A DNA stretch of 64,000 bases from Lepas anatifera (lineage: Eukaryota > Arthropoda > Thecostraca > Lepadidae), in the NCBI GenBank assembly GCA_034440635.1, contig JAOTON010001607.1, positions 1 through 64,000 of the forward strand. Direction: 5' to 3'. Position 1 is the stretch's first letter. Each line of letters starts with the position of its first letter. A model generated the notes under the pieces. The model was given only the letters and a program-made list of their open reading frames with translations, ran no database searches and was not told the DNA's origin. Of the stretch, positions 43,527-54,311 are shown piece by piece. A program made the position numbers and the translations under genes.

Positions 43527-46500
43527 GTCCAAATTTGAATAGTGTGAAATGTTGTCATTTTATTACTAACAAACTGATTCCCAGCCAAACTAATATAATT
43601 CACTCATGGATTCTGTCGTGAGGAATAAATTCCGGCTAAAAGTGGAAAAGTTCCCACTGTGCGACGGTCAGTGAGATAGGATTCTATCCAGAAGTTGAAC
43701 ATCTTACCTAATGTTCATGCTATATACCAAAAGATCCTTTTCTGCATAGTTGTATGAAATATGAACATAAGGTTGGGTTTTAGTCATTACACGGCGATGT
43801 CTGCAGAATGGGGGGAGGGCTGGCACGTATCTGGGGCGTTCCAGCACAAATCGACCAGGCACCACCGGGTTGTACATGGCATGGTCTCAGATTTCGTTCC
43901 AACTTCGTACACAGAGTTATCAGTGGCGTAGAATTCAGACTGGAGAATATGTATTTTCTCAAAGTACGGGTTTTGGAGTTACAGCCGGCTGCAAATGGTG
44001 AGAATCCGGGTTTTCGGAAAACACGGTGGTCTACAATCATTATCTTCTCTGTAGTCCTTCGTTATGGATGTTCATTTAACACGTGATGGTGCTCAACATT
44101 CTATTATCCAACTTTGAGAATTTAGTTTTTAAAACAAATATTTTAAAGTTTTTAGAAGGCCAGTCATTCATCTTAAATAATCTCCAGAAAAAATGATTTC
44201 CTTTGCCTGTGCTCTCCAATAACTGCAACTAAATATTGCGTTCTTGAATTTGTTGATGTCTAATCAGCCAAAGAGTGACGGCATGCGCGTGAAAATCGAC
44301 CACCCGGCGCGCCCCACCGATAGCCGACTGGCACTTCGGCCGACCGACGATACGCACGCGTGTGGTGCTCAGCGGAGACTATGGGTTAGAAGTTTATTGC
44401 TAGGGAAACATGCATCTACCTAAGCACATGGTATTGTGGAAATTGTCATAAGGTAAGGGTGTGCTGTTGACAAAAATATTTTCTAGTCTTTCTTTTTCTT
44501 TCATCTTTTATTTTCGGCTTCAGTAAGGTTTCATTAACAGTGAGGAACGGAAATAACATACGTTATAAAGTATGTGTTTTGAAGCAAGGTGGAATCGATA
44601 TTATTCAGGTCCTGGGTGGAAGCAAACTCTTATCTAAAGGGCTGTGTTATGACAGTAGTGTATTAGATTTAGTGGCATTTGGTTCGCTTCACTAGCAGAG
44701 GAGACAGAGGAGGCTGAATCAATGTACCAGAAGACAGTTTTAATTTATATTGAGGTATGAAAGTGAACTACTTTGGTCATAGTTTGGATGGACGTTCCCC
44801 TTGATTTTTACCACTTCGTTTCTGAAATAAAATGACAAACCCCGAGCACATCCTATTCTGTTTCGAAAACGGTAATAAGAAATTAAAGCACACAGCGAAG
44901 AATAAACCAGCCTCAAAGGATCAGTTCAACCAAAAGCCTATCTGTCCTGACGGTAGTCCCCGTCCAGCAGGGGCAGTACATGGGAAACATCGACTTCGGC
45001 TGAATCTGCTGGAGCGTCCAGTGAGTCAGTGTCTCCGCAGTGAGCAGCTCTTCAGTAACTGCCTCCGTCTGCTGTCTGGTTCTTTGCAATTGTGACATTT
45101 TCCGAATTTAAATTTACTCTGTCTTGAAAGTAAGCGTCTTTTGTGGAGAACACTCGACGGGGTCAGCACCAGAAGTTATATTTTTGGTCCCGGTGTCCCG
45201 GAGCCGGGACCGGATGCTGGGCTCGGCCGGGACTTTGCCGGGATCAACTGGGTCTGTACTGAGACCGTGCCGGAACCTCTGGGGATTGGAGCGCGTAATG
45301 ATCTTAACTAGGACCTGTGCTCCTAAGCGCCCATATCAGATAGAGATTAGTTAATTTTTAACCATTTAATTTAATTTTCCCATAGCGTTTGACAAATAAA
45401 ACACCTAATTTGGCTAACTACCCAAAAATAGATTGTCTTACTTAACCCTGTATGGGGCTGTTCATAAATGACGTCACGGGGGGGGTTGTCGGGCCGAAAA
45501 GTAACATACCATGGCCAGGGCTGAAGATCTCATCTCGATCCAAGGGGAATTTTGGGTGGGTTTACGCTGGCACGGCAATACAAGCCCTAGCTTAGTTGTA
45601 ATAAGCTCCATCCGAAAATGAAATGAAATAACACAATTACACATAATTCATGGCTGAAATATACAATCAAAGTCACTGTTTGAAACCCATAAGACAAAGC
45701 TGCAAATGTTTTCCTATGAACCCCACTTTTTCCGGGACCAATGCCAGGACCACGTTGGGTCTTGCCGGGACCAGTCCAGGCCTGCCGGACTGGCGCCGGA
45801 ACCAAGAATCTAGAAAAAAGTAAATCCTCTAGTCAGCACAATAAGTCTTCTTATCCCGTGGCATTCTACCACTCCTATCTCGCACAATTGTATGAACACG
45901 AACACAGACAACAGACAACTGGCGTCCGAAACGAAGTAGCCACCTTGAAGCCATGCCTTATCTCCATTTGACACCAAACTGCCCAAGCAAGAATGTCATG
46001 CTAACTGTGGAGGATGTGCTCCCAGCTTCATGAGCTGCGCACTGGACATCTGACACTTCGCGCGTGTCATAAAGGCACTGACGCACGAATTGGGGTGGAG
46101 ACCGCACAACTGCTGCCAGGGTTCATCCGTGTTGGATGCGATGTCGTTTCAACACGCAAAACAGACCAAGCTTGCACAAATGCACAAGTCTCTTCATTTT
46201 CAAAATCCAAATGTATGACTCAAATCCGTAATCGATTTTATGGGCAACGTTAAGGTATGGCGAGTCGTACATACCTTAACCGAATCAAAATTACATTCAT
46301 TTCACCCTTTTGTTGAACACGTGCTTTTCTGCTTTTATTTCCCACCTTTAATCACGATTGCAAGAGGTTCCCGAGTCAATCTACTGCCCGTGCCCACGCA
46401 CCGGCGGCCGCGCCGACGACGGCCGGGCGGCCGAGTTTTGCGCGCATGGCATCATTCTATGGCTAATTACACATTGGTTAAGTATAGAACGCAAACAATT

Positions 46501-47559
46501 ATTGACTTCATTAAGAAGAAGAGGAATGGGTGCACGTTTTTGTTATGCATACCTTTAACGTGAATTACTGGCCATACTTTAAAAAATCACCGGAAAAATA
46601 GTCAAAACGTCTCTAAAAAATATGTAAATTTCGAATACAAGACGAGATTCTCCTACTTTGGTTGTTACATGCTCAATCTAATTCTGTGTCATTTGAAGCT
46701 AAGAAATGAAAGCTAAGGCTGAAAATAGTCGTTGTAAATCACCATGTTTTGACGAAATCGATGATTTGTACGATTTTCTTCAAGCTATAACTCCAAAACT
46801 GTACGTCTGAGGATAAAAATAATCCCAGATCAGGATTCCACGCTCCTGATAACCCAGTGGAAGAAATTGGAGCGAAATCCGAGACTATACTATGTAGGGG
46901 CCTGGTCAATCTGTGCTGCAACGCCCCATCTGGCATAGTGCAATGCTTGGCACTTACTGCTTCTACAGTGATATATTAGCGTGGTATATTTATAGTCTAT
47001 TAGCAGATTTACCTCATTACGGATTCGAAGCAGCATTTTGAACTGGGCGCCGTATGTCAATTATATATATGCCTTTCTGTTGTTCAAACATAAACACCAC
47101 GCACAATTGGCTATTCCATTCAGAGTTACCTGCCAATCTAACATTTTTGTGACATAAGGGTATCAAGGGCGAATTCAGAACCTAGCAAAAGGGGAGTGAT
47201 TACCCTATGATCAAAACCCCGACGACACTTCAGTGCGTTTGGCACCACCTGGTAAAAACCTGATCCATGTGCCCCCCCACCCCCTCGATTATGAACCCTT
47301 TATCCGCCAGTGACGAGCTTTAAAAGTGCCCCGCTGCGGAGGTGTATTTCACCCCTCCCCTCGCCGTCGTGTCTCATTTCCTGAAAAGCTAAAGTAAAAT
47401 TACGAACGAAGGTTTTTATTATAATTTTTTCCAAGTTGTTCCCAGTAAGGGCTTTGGAGTCGGAGTCTCACTGAAATCGTCAAGGGACTTGTCACCGAGA
47501 CCCCGACCCCACCACCCGAACGAGCAACTCCCAAAATGAAGGGTTAATTTAGAAGCCAA
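43527..47559. other. Four kilobases of unassigned sequence
   Basis: No domain, intact element or array found. CG-rich patches occur at 44275-44380 and 46380-46450. A segment at 45520-45600 with GAAGATCTCATCTCGATCC and GGCACGGCAATACAAGCC resembles 37425-37500. CCGCCAGTG at 47304-47312 looks like a right terminus of the CAGTGGCGG MITE type. Short frames lack support. Confidence 0.4.
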
Positions 47560-47569
47560 AGTTTAACGT

Positions 47570-47769
47570 CCCACAAAGCACAGGGACGGCCGCCCCGTTC
47601 AGGTCACCCTCTCACCAGTCAGTTGCCAGCCGACCTGTACGTCGGGTAAACTATTGAGCGCCGGAGCGTCTCAGGGGAACCGATCCCAAGCCTGGACATG
47701 CACTGTCACTGCATGTTTCTGAGCAGCGTGCCGGAACTCAGCGCTCCACCAACTGAGCTACCGGGGCGG
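47570..47769 (-). ncRNA. tRNA-derived SINE-like sequence
   Basis: The reverse complement begins CCGCCCCGGTAGCTCAGTTG, with GTGGAGCGC next, a near-consensus polymerase III A box as in Lys/Phe-type tRNAs. A weak B-box-like GGGATCGGTTCCCC follows about 95 bp downstream, too far for a tRNA. No cloverleaf forms. A SINE head is the best explanation. Confidence 0.55.
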
Positions 47770-48764
47770 AAATTTTGAAAGCTCATGACAAGACGCAGAA
47801 AAATTATAAGACTATTTTTGTCATGTCAACATTGAGGTCACCAGTGTTAAAAATGTATTCCACAGACTTACATCAGGGCGTTGTGCATTCTCCCTCATAT
47901 GCCTTTACTGAGCGAAGCTAGAAAACATCTCTCGGCATGATTGGGGTCCTCTTATTGAGGTAATTCGAATTATGTATAATATGACCACGCCAGGTTATAT
48001 GGGAATGACCTGACCTCAAGCTAGATCAGGGTCACATGATGACCTCTTATAGGCATGCTGCGTGTCAATAGACTCCCCGTGAAAAGATAAGCACATTGAA
48101 AGCAAAATGGAACCTCAATCTCAATGCGGTGCGAAGTTATAGGCAAATTAATCTTTAAAATCAATTTTCTATCTTAATCGGAAAATTAATCTCAGTATGT
48201 TCAGTGCACGCACATGACCTTTGAAATGTTAAATGTTAAAAAGTAGTGGCGGTGCTAATTCCAAAGGGGGCCGGGTGGTCTTGTGACTTCATTGTCTGCA
48301 TTGACACTGGGATGGCATGAATTAGCGCCACGGCGGGAAGTCGCCTTCCATATCTTATCCGGCCCGTCGGAAGGATTCCTTCCACATCCGGGCTAATACT
48401 TTTGTCATCGAGCTAGTGTCCCGTTAGGATTGGCTTTAATGACCAAGAAAGAAAGAAAATGCTGTAAAAGCGAAGCGTTTGTATTATTTCAACTGTGGAA
48501 CTGTGTCGGACGCAAGTCAAATCCGGGTTTTGCTCCCACAAGTAACCATGAATAGTATGGTTAGGGCTCTCCGACAGCCGGCCGCCCTCGCTGGAAATAA
48601 CCACCACCAGTCTGCAAATGGAAAGTCTCAATACTCAGCAACTGCACCTTTCACGCCGGGAAAACCTCGTTTTGTCTGCAATTCTTTCCAGCCCTTTTCA
48701 GAGGGATTAGCTCATGGGTTTGTCCACCGACATATCTAGGTAAGTGCAAAATCACTTTTTCAAG
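47770..48764. other. Unassigned sequence with AGGTCA-type remnants
   Basis: GACCTGACCTCAAGC and AGGGTCACATGATGACCT near 48010-48045 resemble the interior of the TTAA MITEs, but no termini are found. 48250-48430 looks like a dispersed repeat of SINE size without clear promoter boxes. Confidence 0.4.
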
Positions 48765-48766
48765 AC

Positions 48767-49465
48767 TCTACCGATTCTCGGTTTACAAACGCTGTAGCAG
48801 ACCTGGCCCTGATAAATCCCGGTACTGATTCTCGGTTTACAAACGCTATAGCGGGCCTGGCCCTGATAAATCCCGGTACTGATTCTCGGTTTACAAACGC
48901 TGTAGCAGACCTGGCCCTGATAAATCCCGGTACTGATTCTCGGCTTACAAACGCTATAGCGGGCCTGGTCCTGATAAATCCCGGCACCGATTCTCAGCTT
49001 ACAAACGCTATAGCGGGCCTGGCCCTGATAAATCCCGGTACTGATTCTCGGTTTACAAACGCTATAGGGGGCCTGGCCCTGATAAATCCCGGTACCGATT
49101 CTCGGCTCACAAACGCTATAGCGGGCCTGACTCTGATAAATCCCGGTACCGATTCTCGGCTTACAAACGCTATAGCGGGCCTGGCCCTGATAAATCCCGG
49201 TACTGATTCTCGGCTTACAAACGCTATAGCGGGCCTGGTCCTGATAAATCCCGGTACCGATTCTCAGCTTACAAACGCTATAGCGGGCCTGACTCTGATA
49301 AATCCCAGTACCAATTCTCGGTTTACAAACGCTATAGCGGGCCTGGCCCTGCTAAATCCCGGTACCGATTCTCGGCTTACAAACGCTGTAGCAGGCCTGG
49401 CCCAGCTAAATCCCGGTACCGATTCTCGGCTTACAAACGCTGTAGCAGGCCTGGCCCAGCGGTGT
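48767..49465. repeat. 54-bp minisatellite, about 13 copies
   Basis: Blocks GATTCTCGGTTTACAAACGC, TATAGCGGGCCTGGCCCTG and ATAAATCCCGGTAC every 54 bp, with C/T and A/G variants. 54 is divisible by three, giving repeat frames on the minus strand. Confidence 0.96.
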
Positions 49466-49626
49466 GTGTTACAAGTCGTATGTGCTTCTCCCAGTGCCCA
49501 TGTCCGGCCGGGTACTCCTGGTAATCGCCCTGTTGTGAGTCCAGATGGAGTTGGTAAAACACGGTCCCATGTCAGGTATGAATTATACTTTACACACATA
49601 TTTACCATGGAAAGCACTTGGATGTC

Positions 49627-50659
49627 TTAACCCGCGCCCCACCGGGGTCCGGCGCCACCTTCGCCCCACCGGGGGCCATCGATGGCCCCCCCTCTAACTC
49701 CGAAAATATGGGCGTTAGCACAAATCTGCAAAGTGCAATAGAAAGCTCGCGTGAATTCAGTAAGAAATTACTTCGCATGTTTTAGTGCTCAGGTCAATGG
49801 TTTGACCTCCAGAGGTCAAATTAGGTCAAGATCGGCTATTTTCACTCAAATATGCAATGATTAAGCAAACTGGGCATAACTCTTATGTCATTAGAGTTAT
49901 TGAGGCCTGGTAAAGTACATTTGATAGAAAATTGCCAGTACTTTTTCTGCTATGTGGAATGTAAAGACCTCCCGCCAGTGGTTTGACTGCCAGAGGTCAC
50001 CTCGTGACCTAAAATGACCTGAGGTCACGAAAGGTCAAAAAGTGACCTTGCCGTATATCAAATGAAAGCCAGTGACAAGACAAACACGATGGTGTTTGTT
50101 TCACCGCTCTAGCTCAATTAGGTCAAAAGTTATTGTCAAAATACTGTTCTTGACCTCTGGTGACCTGGGATGACCTTGGAAAAGTCAAAGGGCAAATATG
50201 ACCCCTGGGATCCGTGAAAGGGTGTCCAAAAACGTTGTTCTGAGCAGTTTGAGTATTTGCAATCATTTTTGTGGCTTTTATATCATGAAGTAGCTTTTCC
50301 CCATGCTTTTCCAATGGGAGAGGTCGCCTCGTGACCTGACCTCAGGGCACGAAATCGAAAAATCCCGGATATACACCTTGTAGACCCTGGAGGGGTCATG
50401 AAGTGTAGGAAGTTTTAAATCGATCGACTTTGAAATGTAGCTCTTACAGAGCTCTAAAGGTGAAGTGAGGTGACCTTGGTTGACCTCGTCTGGTGACCTG
50501 ACCTTGGGTGACCTGGGGTAAACAATTTCAGGGATGATGGGAAAATGATGCAGTGAGAGGTAGAGCCCTCAACCGCGGTGCTGCGCCTCGTCGTTTTTCT
50601 GCTATCCCGGAAAAACCTTAGGGGGGCCATCGATGGCCCCCCGGTGGGGCGAGGGTTAA
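49627..50659 (+). mobile_element. TTAA MITE family B, copy B3 (1033 bp), most complete
   Basis: TTAA at 49627-49630 and 50656-50659. The left end is CCCGCGCCCCACCGGGG with a second CGCCCCACCGGGGG about 30 bp inside. The right end is the inverse of CCCTCGCCCCACCGGGGG. Between 49994 and 50037 five AGGTCA/TGACCT half-sites occur in 44 bp, including a direct repeat with 4-bp spacing. Confidence 0.93.
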
Positions 50660-50949
50660 GCCAGTTCGTAAACGAGGCTGGTAGTCAAGAAAAAATAGGC
50701 AAAAGCTGCATGAAAATTTTGAACATGTGTCTTCACACCCAAGACACCATATTTAACTTTCTTAAGTTAATGTTTAAACGAAACTTCAATTGTAAGTGGT
50801 AGCTGATTGAAGAGCATGTGGCACCTCTATTTGATTTCCAACGGAACTAGCATTCCTTTAAAGACCTGAGGGAAGCCACCTTGGTCTGTGTTCTGCTTCT
50901 GTCTGTGCGCACCGTTTGCTGGGAAATCAGCGTCTTCAGAATGGAAATC
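50660..50949. other. Unassigned spacer
   Basis: No coding or repeat recognised before the 28-bp array. Confidence 0.4.
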
Positions 50950-51405
50950 GTCACCCAGAGGAGATGTCCCAGAGTGTGCCATCCAGCGGAGATGCCCCAG
51001 AGTGTACCATCCAGCGGAGATGTCCCAGAGTGTGCCATCCAGCGGAGATGTCCCAGAGTGGACTGCCAGTGGAGATGTCCCAGAGTGTGCCATCCAGCGG
51101 AGATGCCCCAGAGTGGACTGCCAGCGGAGATGTCCCAGAGTGTGCCACCCAGTGGAGATGTCCCAGAGTGTGCCATCCAGCGGAGATGTCCCAGAGTGGA
51201 CTGCCAGTGGAGATGCCCCAGAGTGTGCCATCTAGCGGAGATGTCCCAGAGTGTGCCACCCAGCGGAGATGTCCCAGAGTGTGCCATCCAGCGGAGATGT
51301 CCCAGAGTGTGCCATCCAGCGGAGATGTCCCAGAGTGGACTGCCAGTGGAGATGCCTCAGAGTGTGCCATCTAGCGGAGATGCCCCAGAGTGTACTGCCA
51401 ACAGC
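50950..51405. repeat. ~28-bp minisatellite, about 16 copies
   Basis: Units AGCGGAGATGTCCCAGAGTG plus TGCCATCC alternate with a variant ending GGACTGCC, so unit length switches between about 27 and 28 bp. Long frames on all phases are repeat artefacts. Confidence 0.95.
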
Positions 51406-51520
51406 GTGGCAGCTGCCACTTGTCCTTGTGGTACGCTGGAGCAGAACAGAACTCCTGCTGTCTGGGTTTCATTGTAGAACTACATATTTTTCAAAAAGTG
51501 TTTTTTTTTTCACTGCAACC

Positions 51521-51690
51521 CTCTGGAGCCAGGTAGCCGAGTGGTTTCACTGTCCGCTCTCAGATCGGGGTGGTGTGAGTGATCACCCACGGCGGAAATC
51601 ACCATCCGTGTCCCTTCTGACCCAGTGGAGAGGATCCTCAAGTAACCTATGCTTCGAGTAGTTAGACAAGTGTATCTGTTGAGAGCGGCT
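51521..51690 (+). ncRNA. tRNA-derived SINE-like sequence
   Basis: GGAGCCAGGTAGCCGAGTGG followed by TTTCACTGTCCGCT has a Leu/Ser-type A box (TAGCCGAGTGG). A degenerate B-box-like GTGAGTGATCACCCAC follows at ~51577. Acceptor-stem pairing is absent, so it is not a functional tRNA gene. Confidence 0.5.
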
Positions 51691-52479
51691 CTAATGAAAC
51701 AAACATAATACAAGGGCGTGGAGTTGAACGATGCACCGACCGCCAAAGCTATACGACGTCATCAACTCGCATTCTATTGGGAGGGTTTGGGGGATCATAT
51801 CGACTTATTCAGAGGCTCCGCCCGAACTTGGACCCAGGTCCGGTGGCCTAGGAGTTTTTATTTTATCAACTAAGCTTTCCATCTCCCCGAATGAAACTTT
51901 ATTCCAGGGATTTTCCACATGCTCTGGAGGACCATCATGCTTCCTTTTAAAATCCCGTTATAAGGAAGCTATTTTGTTCTCAGTCTTTTTGTTGAAATCG
52001 ATTCATAAATAGCAATGGTCATAGGGAAGGTTACGGTGATTTCTTTACTGGGGTCTCTCCCAGTGGAGACTGCCCGGCCAGCGAGAGGCTGGACGCTGAC
52101 GCTCTTACCCCGTTTTCGCTGCCGGTCACGAGGCTGTTTTTCCTTACATATTTACCTGGCTACCAGTCAATCAGAAACTGGAGAACCAACTGACATGAGA
52201 GCGGCACTTTTTGCAACTTTACTGAAAGATCTTTCTTAAAAATTTAGAAACAACTTTGCTTTTGCAAGATGATATGTTAGGCAGCGGGAGCGCATCACCA
52301 AGCTCAGTGCAACACTTTAAAGCAGGCAGGAGAGTGTGCCCCACTTTTCTTGGTGCCACCTGACATCAAGTGGTACCTGTGCTCACCGTGTGTGGCAGGG
52401 AATTCGCAAGGTCCTGCTAGATACTCCAGCCTTCCCGATACCTCTTAGTGCAAGTGCTAATACTGGAAACAAAAATTCA
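51691..52479. other. Unassigned sequence
   Basis: No recognised domains or repeats. Confidence 0.4.
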
Positions 52480-53120
52480 GTGCGAGGTCAGATATGTATA
52501 CTGGCCAATTTGACAGTGACTCCGGCCGTGGTGCGAGGTCAGATATTTATACTGGCCAATTTGGCAGTGACTCCGGTCGAGGTGCGAAGTCAGATATGTA
52601 TACTGGCCAATTTGACAGTGACTCCGGTCGTGGTGCGAGGTCAGATATTTATACTGGCCAATTTGACAGTGACTCCGGTCGAGGTGCGAGGTCAGATATG
52701 TATACTGGCCAATTTGGCAGTGACTCCGGTCGAGGTGCGAGGTCAGATATGTATACTGGCCAATTTGGCAGTGACTCCGGCCCTGGTGCGAAGTCAGATA
52801 TGTATACTGGCCAATTTGGCAGTGACTCCGGTCGAGGTGCGAGGTCAGATATGTATACTGGCCAATTTGGCAGTGACTCCGGCCCTGGTGCGAAGTCAGA
52901 TATGTATACTGGCCAATTTGACAGTGACTCCGGTCGTGGTGCGAGGTCAGATATTTATACTGGCCAATTTGACAGTGACTCCGGTCGAGGTGCGAGGTCA
53001 GATATGTATACTGGCCAATTTGGCAGTGACTCCGGTCGAGGTGCGAGGTCAGATATGTATACTGGCCAATTTGGCAGTGACTCCGGCCCTGGTGCGAAGT
53101 CAGATATGTATACTGGCCAA
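52480..53120. repeat. 51-bp minisatellite, about 12-13 copies
   Basis: Blocks AGGTCAGATATGTATACTGG, CCAATTTGGCAGTGACTCC and GGTCGAGGTGCG every 51 bp. Variants (ATG/ATTT, GGC/GAC, CGAGG/CCTGG) recur in the same order, suggesting higher-order units. The plus-strand frames read SDMYTGQFGSDSGRGA and ICILANLAVTPVEVR repeats. Confidence 0.96.
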
Positions 53121-53329
53121 GTTGACCCCAGTGGTGTGGCGGGTGAAGATTGGAGACGGCTGGTGTGGGATGGTAGCAGAGGAGGGATGTAGCAGCCTGT
53201 GACCCACCCTATACACCGTGGTCATCGCACTTTTGCTGTAATCCCAAGATTGGAACAACAAAATCCCAATACAGGGGCCTCATATCCCAAGACTCTCCTC
53301 GCAATCTGGACATTGGATGCTTGAGCAGC

Positions 53330-53565
53330 GCGCATAGTATGGGGGGACGTGATCTGGCTAGATCAGTTTTCACATCAGGACCCCCATATCACAGATCTGG
53401 GGGGGACGGGAGCTGGCTGGATCAGTTTCACATCAGGGCCCACAGATCTGTGATATGGGGGGGACGGGAGCTGGCTGGATCAGTTTTCACATCATGACCC
53501 ACAGATTTGTGATATGGGGGGACGGGGGGCGGCTGGATCGGTTTTCGCATAATATCCCACAGTTT
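53330..53565. repeat. Imperfect ~60-65 bp tandem repeat, about 4 copies
   Basis: Built from GGGGGGACGGGAGCTGG, CTGGATCAGTTTTCACATCA and CACAGATCTGTGATATGGG. Copies differ by indels. Confidence 0.85.
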
Positions 53566-53689
53566 TCAATCTGTGATAGATATCGAATATTTAGGATTAT
53601 TTTAGAGAACGACGTGCATTGCGAAGTATACCTTTTTTGTTTTCTTGCACATTGATGCACTTATGAGACAATGGTGACCTTCCAAAAAT

Positions 53690-53775
53690 ACCGGGGGCAG
53701 ATTGAATCATCTCCCCGGGGCAGATTTAATCATCTGCCCGGGACAGGTTGAATCTTCTCCCCGGGGCAGGCTGCA
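53690..53775. repeat. ~28-bp repeat, 3 copies
   Basis: CCCGGGGCAGATTTAATCAT and close variants (GCAGATTGAATCATC, ACAGGTTGAATCTTC), each followed by TCCCC or TGCCC. Confidence 0.85.
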
Positions 53776-54311
53776 GCGCGCAAAATTAATATTAGGAGCA
53801 GGTGATAATAAACTGATGTTTTTTATTTGTTACTTTTCTTCCCAGAAATCATTACTAATATGATAATTTTACGAGCATGCTATATCAAGTGCATCTCTTC
53901 CAATACGTTTGATTCCTTATCTATGACCAAATGTTTCAATTACAAATCGTTATGGCAGCCTGCCCCAATAGCAGCGTGTATTTTAGGCCCTGATGACACA
54001 AGAATCGCGACGGAAACCAAACATATTAGAAGTTCTACAGCCCTGCATGCAACAGAAAGCCACTGAAAAACAATCCAATCAAGTTAGAAATAACCAGCCG
54101 CTCTGTCTGTGTGAACAGCTTGGAGAGCTGGAAATGAACTTCTAGAACTTTGACATATGGCTTATGAAATTCTAAACATAACTCGTGCCCCCCAACCAAG
54201 AGTTCAATACTGAATGATCTGTTCTTCAGATGAGTTTACACGACTTCTTCTGGGCCTTTTTGTATTGTTTTCTCATGCGTGGTTTTCTGGCAATAGCCAT
54301 TGAGGTATTCA
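53776..54311. other. Unassigned AT-rich sequence
   Basis: No recognised coding, repeat or element end. Confidence 0.4.

Noticed and set aside
44270..44390. CpG-island promoter of a host gene
   Set aside because: A short CG-rich patch with no TATA/initiator context and no recognisable downstream exon; the evidence is too weak to list as a promoter.
47570..47769. A functional tRNA gene
   Set aside because: Only the A box is good; the B box is far and degenerate and no acceptor stem or anticodon arm pairs.
52480..53120. CRISPR array
   Set aside because: Direct head-to-tail units with no unique spacers, in a eukaryotic context with no cas genes. The same holds for the other tandem arrays.
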